Below, in pieces: positions 34,901 through 44,093 of a DNA stretch of 64,000 nt (its first letter is position 1; each line of letters begins with the position of its first letter). Position numbers and translations under genes: made by a program. The notes beneath the pieces are model-generated. The model was not told the origin of the DNA. It worked only from the letters and a program-made list of their open reading frames with translations, and ran no database searches. Where the stretch lies: assembly GCA_964537925.1 (NCBI GenBank), contig CAZICV010000001.1, positions 868,001 through 932,000 of the forward strand, in the 5' to 3' direction. The DNA comes from SLDF01 sp964537925 (lineage in GTDB: Bacteria > Bacteroidota > Bacteroidia > Chitinophagales > Saprospiraceae).

Positions 34901-37900
34901 ACGCAACTCGTGTCGCAGGTAGGTCCCGGGACTCACCATCGGGATCTCCGTCAGGTTCGTACCGTACTCGTGCCGCATCTCCTTCCCGCTGCCGTGCGCA
35001 TACGACTTCGTCATATACCCCAGCGCATCGTCCCGGTAAGTCACCGCGCTGCCTCCCCTCGCTACCAGCGGAAGGCTCTCTCCCTTCGACCGGTCCAGCA
35101 CATCGTAGTCATAGGCATTCTGCAGGTCGCCTCCCGAAAACGTATAGTTCGACATCAGCTCGCTCACCTTGCGGCCGTGCACATCGTACAGCTCCTTCGT
35201 CTCGTCCTGCGGGCCACTCGTGTACGCCCGACGCGTCGTCACACTGTTCTCGCCCCCGGCTGTCGACAGCTTGCGGTCATACAGCTCCTCGTACAGCACA
35301 GGGCCGCCCACTCCGCTGCGGACCACATGTTTGCCCAACTGATTCAGCCGGTTGTAGTAGTACTTGTGCTCGTATCCCTGCGGGTCCACTTCCGTGGCCA
35401 GCTGACGGTGTGCATGGTACGTGTACGTCCACACATGCCCGTTGAACGTCCGCGTCGATACCAGGTCCGAGACCGACAGGTATGTATATGTCTCCGATAG
35501 CGACCAGCAGCCACGACGACGGGTCACCGGCTTGTGGTAACTGTTGTATGCGCTGATCTCCTCTTCCAGCACCCAGCCCGACTGCGGCACATTGTTGCAC
35601 GACTGGCCCGGCTCACTGCCCGCACTGTAGATATAGCGCGGCAGCACACAACCCGAACAGCCCGATATGTTATTCGCATACACCACCTTGCGACCGCCTG
35701 CTTCTCCGCCGTTCACCACCACTTCCAGCGGCGTGTCCAGCATATTCTTGTTCACCAGGATAGTCACCGACTGGTCCCAGGCATATACATAGTCCGTCTT
35801 CACCATCCCGGGCGTTCCTCCGTTCGTCACCGTATGCGACTTCAGGTTCCCCTGGCCCCTCATCCCCACAGACGTCAGCGATGGGCCCGTCTGGTACTCG
35901 TAGCTCTCCGTCTTCACAAAGTTATGGCTGAAGTGGTCCGTCACCGTCACAGACTGCAGGTTCACCAGGTTTACCGACAGGTATTCTCCCGCTCCCGCTA
36001 TCAGGCCCGACTTGTGCGTCTCCAGGAACAGCGGCACATCGTACCACGTACGCATCGTCAGCAAAGGCGTAAAATCCGGGCTCGTCGCCGTCGACGTCAA
36101 CCCAGAGGCCAGCTGTACCGACTGGTACGCGTACATCTCCGAGCGCACTTTCTGGTCGCTCGTATTGTAATGCTCCACACTCAGCAGCTTCCCAAACGTC
36201 GCTCCGGTCGTGCTGAACACTTTCTTCGCATACGCGGCGCTGCCCCCTTCATCCTTCAACGGGCCATCCACACGGCACCGCTGGAAGCCGTACTCCGGTA
36301 CATTCCGCTTGTCCCGGTTGAACCCGTGACCCGTCAGTACTGCTGCCCGCGGCCGGTGTACCAGTCCTTCAAAACTATACACGTATTCCTTCTCACCGCT
36401 CTCCACCTTGTCCGCTACCATTACCAGCGACATCGCGTATGTCCGCTCGCCGAACTTCTTCAAGTCCTCATACTCACTCCCGCAGGTCGACGCATACGCC
36501 GGCGCGAGGCGTTCCGTCACACGAAACGCGTGCAGAAAGGTATGTATCATATAGGAAAAACCTCCCCCATAGCAGGTGCTGCCTATCAGTAACTGCCCGC
36601 TCTCGCTCTTCGAAATATCCCCGCACACCGCTTTGTACTCCACTTTCGTCGTCTTCCCGTTCTCATACCCCACTTCCTTCAGCACCACACCGTAGAAAAG
36701 CCGGTTCGCCAGCGGCTCACTCGTGTGCTTTACCGTTACCAGTTTATCATTCGTACTGTATGTATAACTGCGCACCACCGCAGACGGGTTGTAGTAGCCC
36801 CCGTCGTCGATCCCCATATGACGCTCCACTCCCTTGCGGCGGATCTCCGTCAGAGTCACTATATTCCGCTTGAAGGAACTGTTCCCATTCCAGGGGTTGT
36901 CCACTATGCGGTTCACGTAGTTCAGCTCATACTCCTCGTCTGCCCACCATGCGCCCGTGCCCGACGTGCGACGCGACTCCTTGCGGATCGTGCGCACCAC
37001 ATACGGTAGCTTCCGGTAACGGAATACCTTCATCTGGCTCAACCGCAGTTCCTCCGGCGTCGTCACAGGACGGTTCAGGTTCCCACTATCATCGCAACTT
37101 CCATAACCCCTGATTGTATTATACCACTTATCCAACATGGATATACCCACATTAGCATGAAAATTGCTGAAATAATACTCCCTCAGCATATACCACGGGT
37201 AACCGTTCCCGAAATTCGTCGGATAGCCCCAGCCCGAACGCAGGATGTTCTGTCCGTTCGGTTGCGAGATGTGCGCATACGCTTGTATAAAACGATCGGC
37301 TATATTTGGAAAGATGATGGTTGGGTTTGTCCGCCAGTGGTTCATATCATTGCCTGCAGGACCTAACTGGACACTGATCCCGTTGAAATCAAGGGAGTTA
37401 TACGGCGGCATCGTGAAAAAATGGTTCACCGAACTGCTGTGCGGCAGCACTTTCAGGCCCCGCTGAAACGTCGAATACACCGTCCGGTTCGTCGATACCG
37501 CATAACAGTAGGCTTCCTGCAGCCGTAATGCATAGCTGCTGCCACGACCTGCAAATTCCGTCGTCTGTTCGTATTTCGTCCCGTTACGCTTCAGTACCAC
37601 ATTCATATCCAGCAGTGTGCCCGCATAGCTGTCGTTAAACGCTAACGACACCGAGTATAAATCCCCGGGAGGGTACAGTGTTGTGTTCTGCAGGGTCGGC
37701 GTCGATACAAAATACCCATTACCCCATTTACTGTTATTATCGTTCCCTGACGAAAGATTATCCGAAAATCTTACCTGCGCTGTCCCCGATAATACCTCTA
37801 CCGCATAATTGTGCTTGCTTTGCGATCCTCCCGCATCCAAGTCCATGATATACGGGTTACCGCCACGCGGCGTCTTCGGGCTGATCCCATTCAGGATACC

Positions 37901-39127
37901 GCTCGGGTTCTCGCAGGCCAGCGCCTTGGACGACCGACCATGATAATAACGGCTCCAACCCAGGCTGCTGTTCGGATAAGGCTGGATCACTTCTATCTTG
38001 TCGTACAGCGCATCCAGCTTCAGGCCCGTATCGTAGGTACCCGTCCCATAGTACTCAAAAGCCGCCGGGCCCATCTCCTCCAACAGGTTCGCATATCCCA
38101 GCTTCAACCGCTCGATATCCGACTCCACCTGCTCCAGGTAAAAATGCGTCGCCGGGATCTGCTGGTCCCACGTGAACGTCACACCGCCAAAGAAAAACGC
38201 ACTGATCAATGACTCATGACCGCTCTGGCGGAATTCGTTGAACTGGTCCACACTGCTCCCCAACCGCTGGTAGGTCAACTTGATGTCCTTCGTCTGGTTC
38301 AGGTGCAGGATACGCGTACAGTGCCACTCCTCGAACTGCGTCTTCGGCAGCACCAGGTTCGCCAGCAGCGACTTCACATTCGGAGCAGTGTGCAGGTCAT
38401 CCGGCAGACGCTGGTTCGACGCATGTACATGCGAGCGCTTCACGCCCGTATGATCAAACTCGTAGACCGTACCATCCGGCAGCAGCACACGCCACAGCAA
38501 CTCATACGTCTTCGCAGGGATAGAGATTACACGTATCTTCAGACGCGCCTCTACCACCTTACCGCTCCGGTAAGGATAAAACACATATTCCCCCGCCCCG
38601 CTCTCGTAGCGCGTCAGTACAAAACGTTCATTGATCACGCCCGGGATCTGCACGATCGGGCTGTGCCAATACAACTTCCCCTCTTCCAGTATCTCACCTT
38701 CGGTAAAGGTCACATCATGGTTCTGTTGCATCTCCTGGATCACATCCTCTTCCAGGTATTTGAAATACGCATCCACCGAGATACGCACTTTCGGCACCGA
38801 CAGCGACCAGTACGCACCCAGCTCTTCGCACTCCAGCAACGGCATACCCGAGCCCACCGACAATACCGACGAATAACTCCCGCTCAACGAAAAACACAGC
38901 CCCTGGCTCGTACATACCGTCCCAAACCCGTACGAAGTCTGGAACGCTCCGCTGAACTCATCCACTCCCGAGCCCGCCTCGTCGCGGTACACATCCTTCG
39001 GCGCCGTCGACATCGGCTGGTCAGACGAACTTCCGTTGCCCCCCACCAGCTGGCCGTATCCACTCGTACTCATACACATCAACAACAAAATACCCGCAAG
39101 TACGGCAGCGCTTCTTTTTATTGGCAT
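31958..39127 (-). CDS. giant secreted RHS/YD-repeat protein with hydrophobic C-terminal tip (polymorphic toxin candidate)
   Basis: 2389 residues. Signal peptide 1-25 (MPIKRSAAVLAGILLLMCMS...). The first ~1200 residues are a beta-rich domain common to Bacteroidota RHS proteins; residues about 1230-2180 carry YD repeats (YEYDAMSRPYREWRDG, YDYDVLDRSKG) that build the hollow RHS shell, interrupted by an acidic insert at about 1690-1830 (CDREEEEKFECDDEP...CDEEEEVTT). The core closes with GARFYDPTIGRFLQIDPLAG and NNPIRFIDVYG. The last ~200 residues are a variable tip: a polar start (GDEPTANRQRDRAIAEG) then AAQTVISGIEAYNAW and VTIGYVSLIGGPVGFAIGAL, hydrophobic and glycine-rich, as for a pore-forming or membrane-inserting toxin. 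The canonical cleavage site of enterobacterial RHS is not obvious. AT-content rises sharply at the tip. Displaced copies of its end lie downstream. Confidence 0.93.
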   Translation of the reverse strand: MPIKRSAAVLAGILLLMCMSTSGYGQLVGGNGSSSDQPMSTAPKDVYRDEAGSGVDEFSGAFQTSYGFGTVCTSQGLCFSLSGSYSSVLSVGSGMPLLECEELGAYWSLSVPKVRISVDAYFKYLEEDVIQEMQQNHDVTFTEGEILEEGKLYWHSPIVQIPGVINERFVLTRYESGAGEYVFYPYRSGKVVEARLKIRVISIPAKTYELLWRVLLPDGTVYEFDHTGVKRSHVHASNQRLPDDLHTAPNVKSLLANLVLPKTQFEEWHCTRILHLNQTKDIKLTYQRLGSSVDQFNEFRQSGHESLISAFFFGGVTFTWDQQIPATHFYLEQVESDIERLKLGYANLLEEMGPAAFEYYGTGTYDTGLKLDALYDKIEVIQPYPNSSLGWSRYYHGRSSKALACENPSGILNGISPKTPRGGNPYIMDLDAGGSQSKHNYAVEVLSGTAQVRFSDNLSSGNDNNSKWGNGYFVSTPTLQNTTLYPPGDLYSVSLAFNDSYAGTLLDMNVVLKRNGTKYEQTTEFAGRGSSYALRLQEAYCYAVSTNRTVYSTFQRGLKVLPHSSSVNHFFTMPPYNSLDFNGISVQLGPAGNDMNHWRTNPTIIFPNIADRFIQAYAHISQPNGQNILRSGWGYPTNFGNGYPWYMLREYYFSNFHANVGISMLDKWYNTIRGYGSCDDSGNLNRPVTTPEELRLSQMKVFRYRKLPYVVRTIRKESRRTSGTGAWWADEEYELNYVNRIVDNPWNGNSSFKRNIVTLTEIRRKGVERHMGIDDGGYYNPSAVVRSYTYSTNDKLVTVKHTSEPLANRLFYGVVLKEVGYENGKTTKVEYKAVCGDISKSESGQLLIGSTCYGGGFSYMIHTFLHAFRVTERLAPAYASTCGSEYEDLKKFGERTYAMSLVMVADKVESGEKEYVYSFEGLVHRPRAAVLTGHGFNRDKRNVPEYGFQRCRVDGPLKDEGGSAAYAKKVFSTTGATFGKLLSVEHYNTSDQKVRSEMYAYQSVQLASGLTSTATSPDFTPLLTMRTWYDVPLFLETHKSGLIAGAGEYLSVNLVNLQSVTVTDHFSHNFVKTESYEYQTGPSLTSVGMRGQGNLKSHTVTNGGTPGMVKTDYVYAWDQSVTILVNKNMLDTPLEVVVNGGEAGGRKVVYANNISGCSGCVLPRYIYSAGSEPGQSCNNVPQSGWVLEEEISAYNSYHKPVTRRRGCWSLSETYTYLSVSDLVSTRTFNGHVWTYTYHAHRQLATEVDPQGYEHKYYYNRLNQLGKHVVRSGVGGPVLYEELYDRKLSTAGGENSVTTRRAYTSGPQDETKELYDVHGRKVSELMSNYTFSGGDLQNAYDYDVLDRSKGESLPLVARGGSAVTYRDDALGYMTKSYAHGSGKEMRHEYGTNLTEIPMVSPGTYLRHELRDENNQLSFRYYDQLGNLVMIRRQALDVDYPMGGWSVTSYAYNNQLQVEQISGPTGQNYQYEYYGDRKLKKATVPGGSYRAYTYDMRGNIQTMTDGNGHIMRYEYDAMSRPYREWRDGVLGLQLMREYEYYAAGSGSATGKLKKEKIYVEDLSGFIERNYTGYDALGHLSGYTESWPDMTSVQVTLTNNVRGGVESEVSTITHSGQTASISHSYNYDAKKLRVSGEKVQINGTNTSIGTYTYNDNDWLSDKLMGGYIGQTYEHHDRGWIREINALESGGDKVALCDREEEEKFECDDEPWVVVDPKIKIDFYVIPPVIKAYKLDYTAKLYNTVTLDTTVINKKMTWSADGVPDPPPYNAQLTYNYPAVMITASNRNLVAQQFATNIKNDLWTIGTPVNQNEFVVKQIEKDIRTPVVNPCDEEEEVTTPKYNIFGQRLYYEEGLKMAKAAKRYNGDVSAMEWQILGNRPQVYGFDYDQLGRMRRAFYTEQTDAGGYTTDDKFGVTVRYKDHIGNIEQVLRRGIVDICPDGSVDIDTVDLLLYSTSGIYLTGVSESADPEVGFKGSGGSASYDANGNMTSASYAGVGSVTYNHLNQPVEMELSAGGEIRHTYDGSGRRLSTYFSDGTNDWTRTYIGNMVFLDGELEYYLHREGRVYFEGGATQQPEYFIRDHLGNVRVVVYDENDNKEIDVEDDIRMARSYYPFGMVIDSYPWNEDKAGSPENAYGYNGKERMPQGGPEWYDYGARFYDPTIGRFLQIDPLAGNFPQQTPYTYAYNNPIRFIDVYGLYGDEPTANRQRDRAIAEGLSAGDVYQSGDEWGFNVSDGKSWFSSFSKEYGSDIEMTLSQSGGVGEEDNWQQTKNGLGALGIANGAKEELINYAAKSDAAINDMRYSKAIKVMSRGVFAAQTVISGIEAYNAWEGNNSNKWGVTAKAGLDVTIGYVSLIGGPVGFAIGALYFIGDASGWWGDWGRATPTTQSNINKK

Positions 39128-39150
39128 GATTTTTGACTTTTATCAGAAGA

Positions 39151-39158
39151 CAAACTTA
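39151..39158 (-). promoter_or_regulatory. Bacteroidota -7 promoter element TAAGTTTG for the RHS gene
   Basis: Exact TAnnTTTG on the minus strand, 23 bases upstream of the RHS ATG, within the 46-base gap shared with the divergent T9SS gene. Confidence 0.6.
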
Positions 39159-39173
39159 TTAAACTTTATTATT

Positions 39174-39971
39174 ATGCGAGTGATATTATCATTTTTTATC
39201 ATACACTTCTCCTTCTTTATCCACGCCCAGGAGCCCGTACAGATCGCCTTCTCCGCCGACAACTTCGCCCGGTTCCAGGCACTCCAGGATATCCCCGGGG
39301 AAGATTCTGCCGCCTTCTCACACGCACTGGCCAACCTCCTGCCCCAGGACGCCCCCCATCCCACTCCTTACACCGACCGCAGCGGCAAATGCTTCGCCTC
39401 CTCCCAGGCACGCGACTCCTTCGCCGCACGTTTCCCGCAACTCGACTTCTTCGACTACAAGTCCCTCGTCATACACAACTCATGCCCAGAGCAGCCCAAC
39501 GGGACCATCTCAGTCTCTCCTATGGACGATATCCCCGGTATCTCCTATCTATGGAATACAGGACAACGCTCTCCACGCATCGAACGGCTCCCCGAAGGCA
39601 ACTATACCTGTCACCTCTTCTTCAAAGGAAAACTCTTCAAATCCGTCTCCTTCCAGCTCCGTTCCATCGCACTGCCCGACGAGCAGCCATGCGCCAACGA
39701 TCACACAGTACAGGCAGAGACAGAATTCTTCCTATTCCCCAACCCGGCTTCCGATATCCTCCTCATACGGACACAGCAACCCAACGACCATCCAATCTCC
39801 TATACCGTATCCGATCTATACGGCCATATCCTCCTACACCAGAACCTGCCAATCACGCCGGCAGAGATACCCCTGCGTCTGCCCGATGCCTGGACACCTG
39901 GCACCTATTTCATCTCCCTCAACAGCCCAGGTCTGAACCTCCTGACCACCAAAGCTTTTGTCAAACAATAA
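39174..39971 (+). CDS. T9SS-sorted secreted protein with SprB-like repeat, divergent to RHS
   Basis: 265 residues from ATG 39174 (MRVILSFFIIHFSFFIHAQ signal peptide). A SprB-repeat-like module is visible: PNGTISVSPMDDIPG, ISYLWNTGQRSPRIERLPEG and NYTCHLFFKG. The C-terminal ~80 residues are a type A T9SS sorting domain (FFLFPNPASDILLIR, YTVSDLYGHILLHQNL, WTPGTYFISL, KAFVKQ). The protein should cross the outer membrane through the gliding/T9SS machinery. It is transcribed away from the RHS gene from a 46-base shared region, and its C-rich codon use resembles the RHS core. A role as RHS accessory is possible but unproven. Confidence 0.82.
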   Translation: MRVILSFFIIHFSFFIHAQEPVQIAFSADNFARFQALQDIPGEDSAAFSHALANLLPQDAPHPTPYTDRSGKCFASSQARDSFAARFPQLDFFDYKSLVIHNSCPEQPNGTISVSPMDDIPGISYLWNTGQRSPRIERLPEGNYTCHLFFKGKLFKSVSFQLRSIALPDEQPCANDHTVQAETEFFLFPNPASDILLIRTQQPNDHPISYTVSDLYGHILLHQNLPITPAEIPLRLPDAWTPGTYFISLNSPGLNLLTTKAFVKQ

Positions 39972-40346
39972 AAACCTTAAAAAGAATAAACGCCCTGTGA
40001 TCTGACCTCCTGGCAGCTGATCGCACCCCTGCTCCGTATAGCAGCCTCTTGCAGTTCTGCCATAATGTCCGTATCTTAATAAGATGGGGTCTACCTAACT
40101 ATTGCCAGGCACGAAGACGCAAAGTACCACAAACAAGTTGTACTTTCTGTCGATTTGAACAATAAAACATCCCAATAGGATATTTTTGCTTTTTCACCTG
40201 GTATGTACTCTGGCCCTTCCGGCCTGCGTGCTTTCTTTACGTACGGCCCGTGCTCAGACCGTCCCGCCACGACAGAAACCACCCGCTTACACGGCTTTCC
40301 CGGAATGCACGCGTATATTTGCATGCCACCTATACAGGCCATACAG
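39972..40346. other. intergenic stretch before the flavin-reductase gene
   Basis: No supportable gene. A minus-strand frame here continues deep into the antisense of the next gene and is judged spurious. The right end holds the TATATTTG promoter element (40314-40321). No clear terminator for the T9SS gene was found. Confidence 0.6.
40314..40321 (+). promoter_or_regulatory. Bacteroidota -7 promoter element TATATTTG for the flavin reductase gene
   Basis: Exact TAnnTTTG. An ATG at 40323 is only one base downstream and so cannot be in the transcript with a normal start site; this selects ATG 40347. Confidence 0.6.
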
Positions 40347-41195
40347 ATGATCGTAGACCCCAAAAATATAGCCACCAAAGACCTGCACCAGTTCATCGTA
40401 GGCAGTGTGGCGCCAAGACCGATTGCCTTTGTGAGCACGGTCGACGAAAACGGTACGCCCAACCTGGCCCCGTACAGTTTTTTCAACGCCTTCAGCTCCA
40501 ATCCGCCGATCGTAGTGTTCAGTTCCAACCGCCGGGTCGGCAACAACACGACCAAGGATACGCTGCACAATGTAGAGATCACGCGCGAGTGCGTGATCAA
40601 CGTGGTCTCCTGGAACATCGTGCGGCAGATGTCCATCACCAGCATCGACTACCCGAGCGATGTGGACGAATTTGAAAAGGGGGGATTCACACCCCTGCCC
40701 TCGGACCTGGTGAAGGCATATCGCGTAGCCGAGTCGCCTGTACAGATGGAGTGCAAGGTCCGCGATATCATCACCCTGGGAGCAGACGGCGGCGCGGGAC
40801 ACCTGGTGATCTGCGAAGTGGTACGACTGCATATAGCCGACGAAGTGGTGGACGAAAACGGCCGCATCGATCCGCACAAGCTGGACCTGGCCGGGAGGCT
40901 GGGCAGGGCCTATTACACCCGCGCGAGCGGCGCTTCGATCCATACGATCTACCAACCCTTCAACGAGGTGGCCATCGGTTTTGACGGGCTGCCGGACAGC
41001 ATACGCAGGAGTACGGTCCTCACCGGCAACGAGATCGCAGAGATCGCAGCGCTCACTGCACTGCCCGCCGTAGAGGACACCGATATAGAGGCGATCCGGG
41101 GCCTGTCGGCAGCAGAGGTACACAGCCAGGCGGCCGACCTGATCCGGCAGGGACAGCGCGAACTGGCCGCACGGCGCCTCCTGGCGGCCGGCTGA
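40347..41195 (+). CDS. flavin reductase-like protein (FMN-binding split barrel)
   Basis: 282 residues from ATG 40347 (MIVDPKNIATKDLHQFIVGS). It has the DIM6/NTAB flavoprotein pattern: VAPRPIAFVSTVDENGTPNLAPYSFFNAFSSNPPIVVFS (FMN-binding loop) and RECVINVVSWNIVRQMSITS, then EFEKGGFTPLPSDLV and HLVICEVVRLHI. These proteins bind FMN or FAD and act as flavin reductases or as reductase components of oxygenases. The last ~80 residues (after YYTRASG) are an extra helical, alanine-rich tail of unknown role. A following VWA gene starts 40 bases later; no functional tie known. Confidence 0.88.
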   Translation: MIVDPKNIATKDLHQFIVGSVAPRPIAFVSTVDENGTPNLAPYSFFNAFSSNPPIVVFSSNRRVGNNTTKDTLHNVEITRECVINVVSWNIVRQMSITSIDYPSDVDEFEKGGFTPLPSDLVKAYRVAESPVQMECKVRDIITLGADGGAGHLVICEVVRLHIADEVVDENGRIDPHKLDLAGRLGRAYYTRASGASIHTIYQPFNEVAIGFDGLPDSIRRSTVLTGNEIAEIAALTALPAVEDTDIEAIRGLSAAEVHSQAADLIRQGQRELAARRLLAAG

Positions 41196-41235
41196 AAGAG
41201 CCTGTTTTTTTTATAACCAATACCCGGTCTCCCGC

Positions 41236-42321
41236 ATGGCCACTCCTGAGGAAAAATGGCGCCTGATACTCGGCAAAGCATCCGACCCGGAAGGCTCGGT
41301 GCGGCTGGATACAAGGTCCAGAGGTATGGACAGGACGCTGGAAAGCCTCTACGGGCAGGACAAAAGGGGTGACCTGAGCAGCTCAAAACCGCAGGTCAAC
41401 AAATGGCTGGGGGACATCCGGACTTATTTCCCCGACCCGGTCGTGGCCTTCCTGCAGAAAGATGCCGTCGACCGGCTGGGCCTGCAGACTTTTCTCGAAG
41501 CGCCGGAAGTATTGGAATCAATCGTACCGGATATACAGCTGGCCACGGCTATCCTCCAGCTTCGCGACGCTATACCGGAACATACCCGGCATACTGCCCG
41601 GCAGGTCATCGAGCGTATGGCCCGCGCTCTGGAACGGAGGCTGGAGCTGCCGCTGATCCGGGCCGTAAATTCAGGCATTCACCGCTACCGGAACCAGCCC
41701 TTCCGGAAAAACCGCCAGTTGGATTTTCACCGCACCATCCGATTCAATCTCCGGCACTACGACCCGGCGGAAAAAAGGCTGATCCCGGAGCGCCTGTTCG
41801 GGTACAACAGCCGCAAGAGGGTCGTACGCGAACTGTTCATCCTGCTGGACCAGAGCGGATCAATGTCCGATTCGCTGGTGTATACTGGCATCATCGCCTG
41901 CCTGCTGGCGCGGATACAGAGTATCCGTACCCACCTCATCGTGTTTGATTCGGCAGTGGCCGACCTGAGCGACCTGCTGCAGGACCCGGTAGATCTGCTA
42001 TTTGGTATCCAGCTTGGAGGAGGCACGGATATCGGCCAGGCAATGGACTACGCGCGCAGCAGGATGGACGCTCCCCGGGACAGCATCCTGTTTCTCATAT
42101 CGGACCTGTACGACAGCATGCCGGGCTCACACCTGGCGGAGCGTGCGGGCCGCTTCCAGTCCGAAGGCATCCGGATGATCGTGCTGCCGGCGCTCAACGA
42201 CAGCGGTCAGCACTCGTTTGACAGGGAGACGGCAGATGCTCTGGCCAGGATCGGTATACCCTGCCTGTCCGCTACGCCCGAAAAATTCTGTACACTGTTG
42301 CCGGACCTGCTCGCAGGCTGA
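41236..42321 (+). CDS. VWA domain-containing protein (CoxE/YehP-like)
   Basis: 361 residues. The C-terminal VWA domain starts near residue 195 with VRELFILLDQSGSMSDS, a complete MIDAS motif (DxSxS, later the T in QLGGGTDIGQA and D in LISDLYD). The N-terminal ~190 residues are helical (LESIVPDIQLATAILQLRDA) as in CoxE-type proteins that usually work with a MoxR AAA+ ATPase; no MoxR gene is present in the window. It probably acts as a metal-dependent adaptor in assembly of another protein. Stop lies two bases from the end of the convergent 42324-42674 gene. Confidence 0.85.
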   Translation: MATPEEKWRLILGKASDPEGSVRLDTRSRGMDRTLESLYGQDKRGDLSSSKPQVNKWLGDIRTYFPDPVVAFLQKDAVDRLGLQTFLEAPEVLESIVPDIQLATAILQLRDAIPEHTRHTARQVIERMARALERRLELPLIRAVNSGIHRYRNQPFRKNRQLDFHRTIRFNLRHYDPAEKRLIPERLFGYNSRKRVVRELFILLDQSGSMSDSLVYTGIIACLLARIQSIRTHLIVFDSAVADLSDLLQDPVDLLFGIQLGGGTDIGQAMDYARSRMDAPRDSILFLISDLYDSMPGSHLAERAGRFQSEGIRMIVLPALNDSGQHSFDRETADALARIGIPCLSATPEKFCTLLPDLLAG

Positions 42322-42323
42322 GC

Positions 42324-42674
42324 TCAGGAGAGCCTGGGCAGGAAAACAAAACTGGCGCCCAACTCGCTGAGCACGAAGAGACAGAGCTCATTGCTCTTGC
42401 GGGCATACAAGCCCTGGAACTCTTCCAGGCGCTCAGGCCGGATCAGTTGTTTGGTAGCAAACTCCTCGAGCGAGGAGGCATATATATTCCACAGGCCGCC
42501 ATTGGTCTCCCGCAGAATGATCGGGATACCGACCGACATTTCTTCCTGGTGAAGTACAAAAATGGGAAACTTCGTCGCGCCCTGCTCCAGGATACGCACA
42601 TACGCTTTCTCCAAGATCTCGCGGTAGGGTTCCAGTTCTTTCTGCAGCAGGACGAATTTTTCACTGTTTTCCAT
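42324..42674 (-). CDS. hypothetical protein, conserved-looking (116 aa)
   Basis: MENSEKFVLLQKELEPYREILEKAYVRILEQGATKFPIFVLHQ: a soluble alpha/beta protein with an N-terminal long helix and a following strand-rich half (IILRETNGGLWNIYAS, NELCLFVLSELGASFVF). No family name recognised; good codon use and tidy packing (11 bases from rlmD, two bases from the VWA stop) argue it is real. It is transcribed after rlmD. Confidence 0.75.
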   Translation of the reverse strand: MENSEKFVLLQKELEPYREILEKAYVRILEQGATKFPIFVLHQEEMSVGIPIILRETNGGLWNIYASSLEEFATKQLIRPERLEEFQGLYARKSNELCLFVLSELGASFVFLPRLS

Positions 42675-42685
42675 GTCCCTTTATG

Positions 42686-44077
42686 TCAGGATTTGAGGTT
42701 GAGTAATGCTACGTTCTCTATATGGCTGGTATGGGGAAACATATCCACCGGCTGTATAGCCGGGATATCGTACTTCGCGCCGAGCAACTGGAGATCCCGG
42801 GCCTGGGTGGCCGGGTTGCAGCTCACATAGACGATCCTGGGCGCCTCCAGCTCCAGCAGGAGGCTGATGACCTTGTCGCTCATGCCTGCCCGCGGAGGAT
42901 CTGTGATCACTACATCGGGCTTGCCGTGACGCAGGGCAAAATCAGCGCCCAGTACATCTTTGACATCGCCCGTGTAGAACACGACATTCTCTGTACCGTT
43001 GAGCACAGCGTTGGCGCGGGCGTCTTCGACGGCTGCCGCGACCTCTTCTATGCCGACCACCTGCCGGGCATACTGGGCGAGATACAGCGCTATGGAACCG
43101 GCGCCCGTATACAGGTCGTATACGTTCTCATGTCCCTGCAGCCCGGCAAAGGCCGCCGTGACATCGTACAGCACCCTGGCCTGCCGCGAATTGGTCTGGA
43201 AAAAGGACTGCGCGCTGATCCTGTAACGCACTTCGCCCAGCTGGTCTACGATATAATCCCTTCCGTGGAACGTGTGGACTTCCTGGTCAGTGATCGTATC
43301 GTTCTTCTTGCTGTTGATGATGTACTGCAGGCTGGTGATGGCGGGAAACTCCTGCTTCAGCCAGCCCATGATATCCTGTATGGCCTTGTGCCGGGGCTCG
43401 AAAAAGACGACCACCACCATCCACTCACCCAGGGACGTGTTGCGCACCAGCAGGTTGCGCAGGAGCCCGTGTTGTTCGCGGAGATCGAAAAAAGTATAAC
43501 CCTTCTCCAGGGCATAGGTGCGCAGACCGTTGCGGACCCGGTCCGACAAGTCTTCCTGCAGGAAACAGTTGTGTATATCCACCACCTTGTCGAAAGCGCC
43601 GGGCCTGTGAAAGCCCAGTGCATTGCGCTCCCCGATCTCGCCCGTACCGGCGATCTCCTCTTCTGTGAGCCAGCGTTTGTTGGAGAAAGAATACTCAAGC
43701 TTGTTGCGATAGTAGCGGATGTCCTCCGCTCCTATGATCGGCCTGGTATCGGGTATTTCCAGCTTGCCGATCCGAGTCATGGCGTCCGTGACCGTTTTGA
43801 ACTTGTACTGCAACTGGGCATCATAGCGCATGTGCTGCCATTTGCATCCGCCGCAGACCCCGAAATGACTGCAAAAAGGCTCCTGCCTGTGCGGAGAGTA
43901 GGTATGTATCGTCTCGGCCACGGCATGACGGACACCCTTGCGCTTGCGAATGACCCGCAGATCCGCCACATCGCCCGGTATCAACCCTTCTGTCATGAGT
44001 ATCGTACCATCCGCAGCCCTGGCTACAGCCAGGCCCTTGTCCGCTATATCTATTATAGTTGCCTTCTCTACGATCAC
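42686..44077 (-). CDS. rlmD: 23S rRNA (uracil-C5)-methyltransferase RlmD/RumA-type
   Basis: 463 residues from GTG 44077. A TRAM RNA-binding domain at the start (IDIADKGLAVARA...GLIPGDVADLRV) is followed by the four-cysteine iron-sulfur motif CSHFGVCGGCKW, the central domain and a SAM-dependent Rossmann fold with VYDLYTGAGSIALYLA, TDPPRAGMSDKV and the catalytic cysteine in YVSCNPATQARDL. It methylates a uridine of 23S rRNA (U1939 by the E. coli enzyme). An ATG at 44107 is upstream, but the TACCTTTG promoter (44094-44101) lies between, so the GTG is chosen. Confidence 0.92.
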   Translation of the reverse strand: MIVEKATIIDIADKGLAVARAADGTILMTEGLIPGDVADLRVIRKRKGVRHAVAETIHTYSPHRQEPFCSHFGVCGGCKWQHMRYDAQLQYKFKTVTDAMTRIGKLEIPDTRPIIGAEDIRYYRNKLEYSFSNKRWLTEEEIAGTGEIGERNALGFHRPGAFDKVVDIHNCFLQEDLSDRVRNGLRTYALEKGYTFFDLREQHGLLRNLLVRNTSLGEWMVVVVFFEPRHKAIQDIMGWLKQEFPAITSLQYIINSKKNDTITDQEVHTFHGRDYIVDQLGEVRYRISAQSFFQTNSRQARVLYDVTAAFAGLQGHENVYDLYTGAGSIALYLAQYARQVVGIEEVAAAVEDARANAVLNGTENVVFYTGDVKDVLGADFALRHGKPDVVITDPPRAGMSDKVISLLLELEAPRIVYVSCNPATQARDLQLLGAKYDIPAIQPVDMFPHTSHIENVALLNLKS

Positions 44078-44093
44078 GTACCTGCTTTTGCCG

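Noticed and set aside
33374..39136. Series of long plus-strand open frames (up to about 400 codons) across the RHS gene
   Set aside because: They are antisense to the RHS repeats, arginine/histidine-rich low-complexity translations with no domain, and follow from the C-rich third positions of the real gene.
40091..40645. 184-codon minus-strand frame
   Set aside because: Mostly antisense to the flavin-reductase gene with no recognisable domain.
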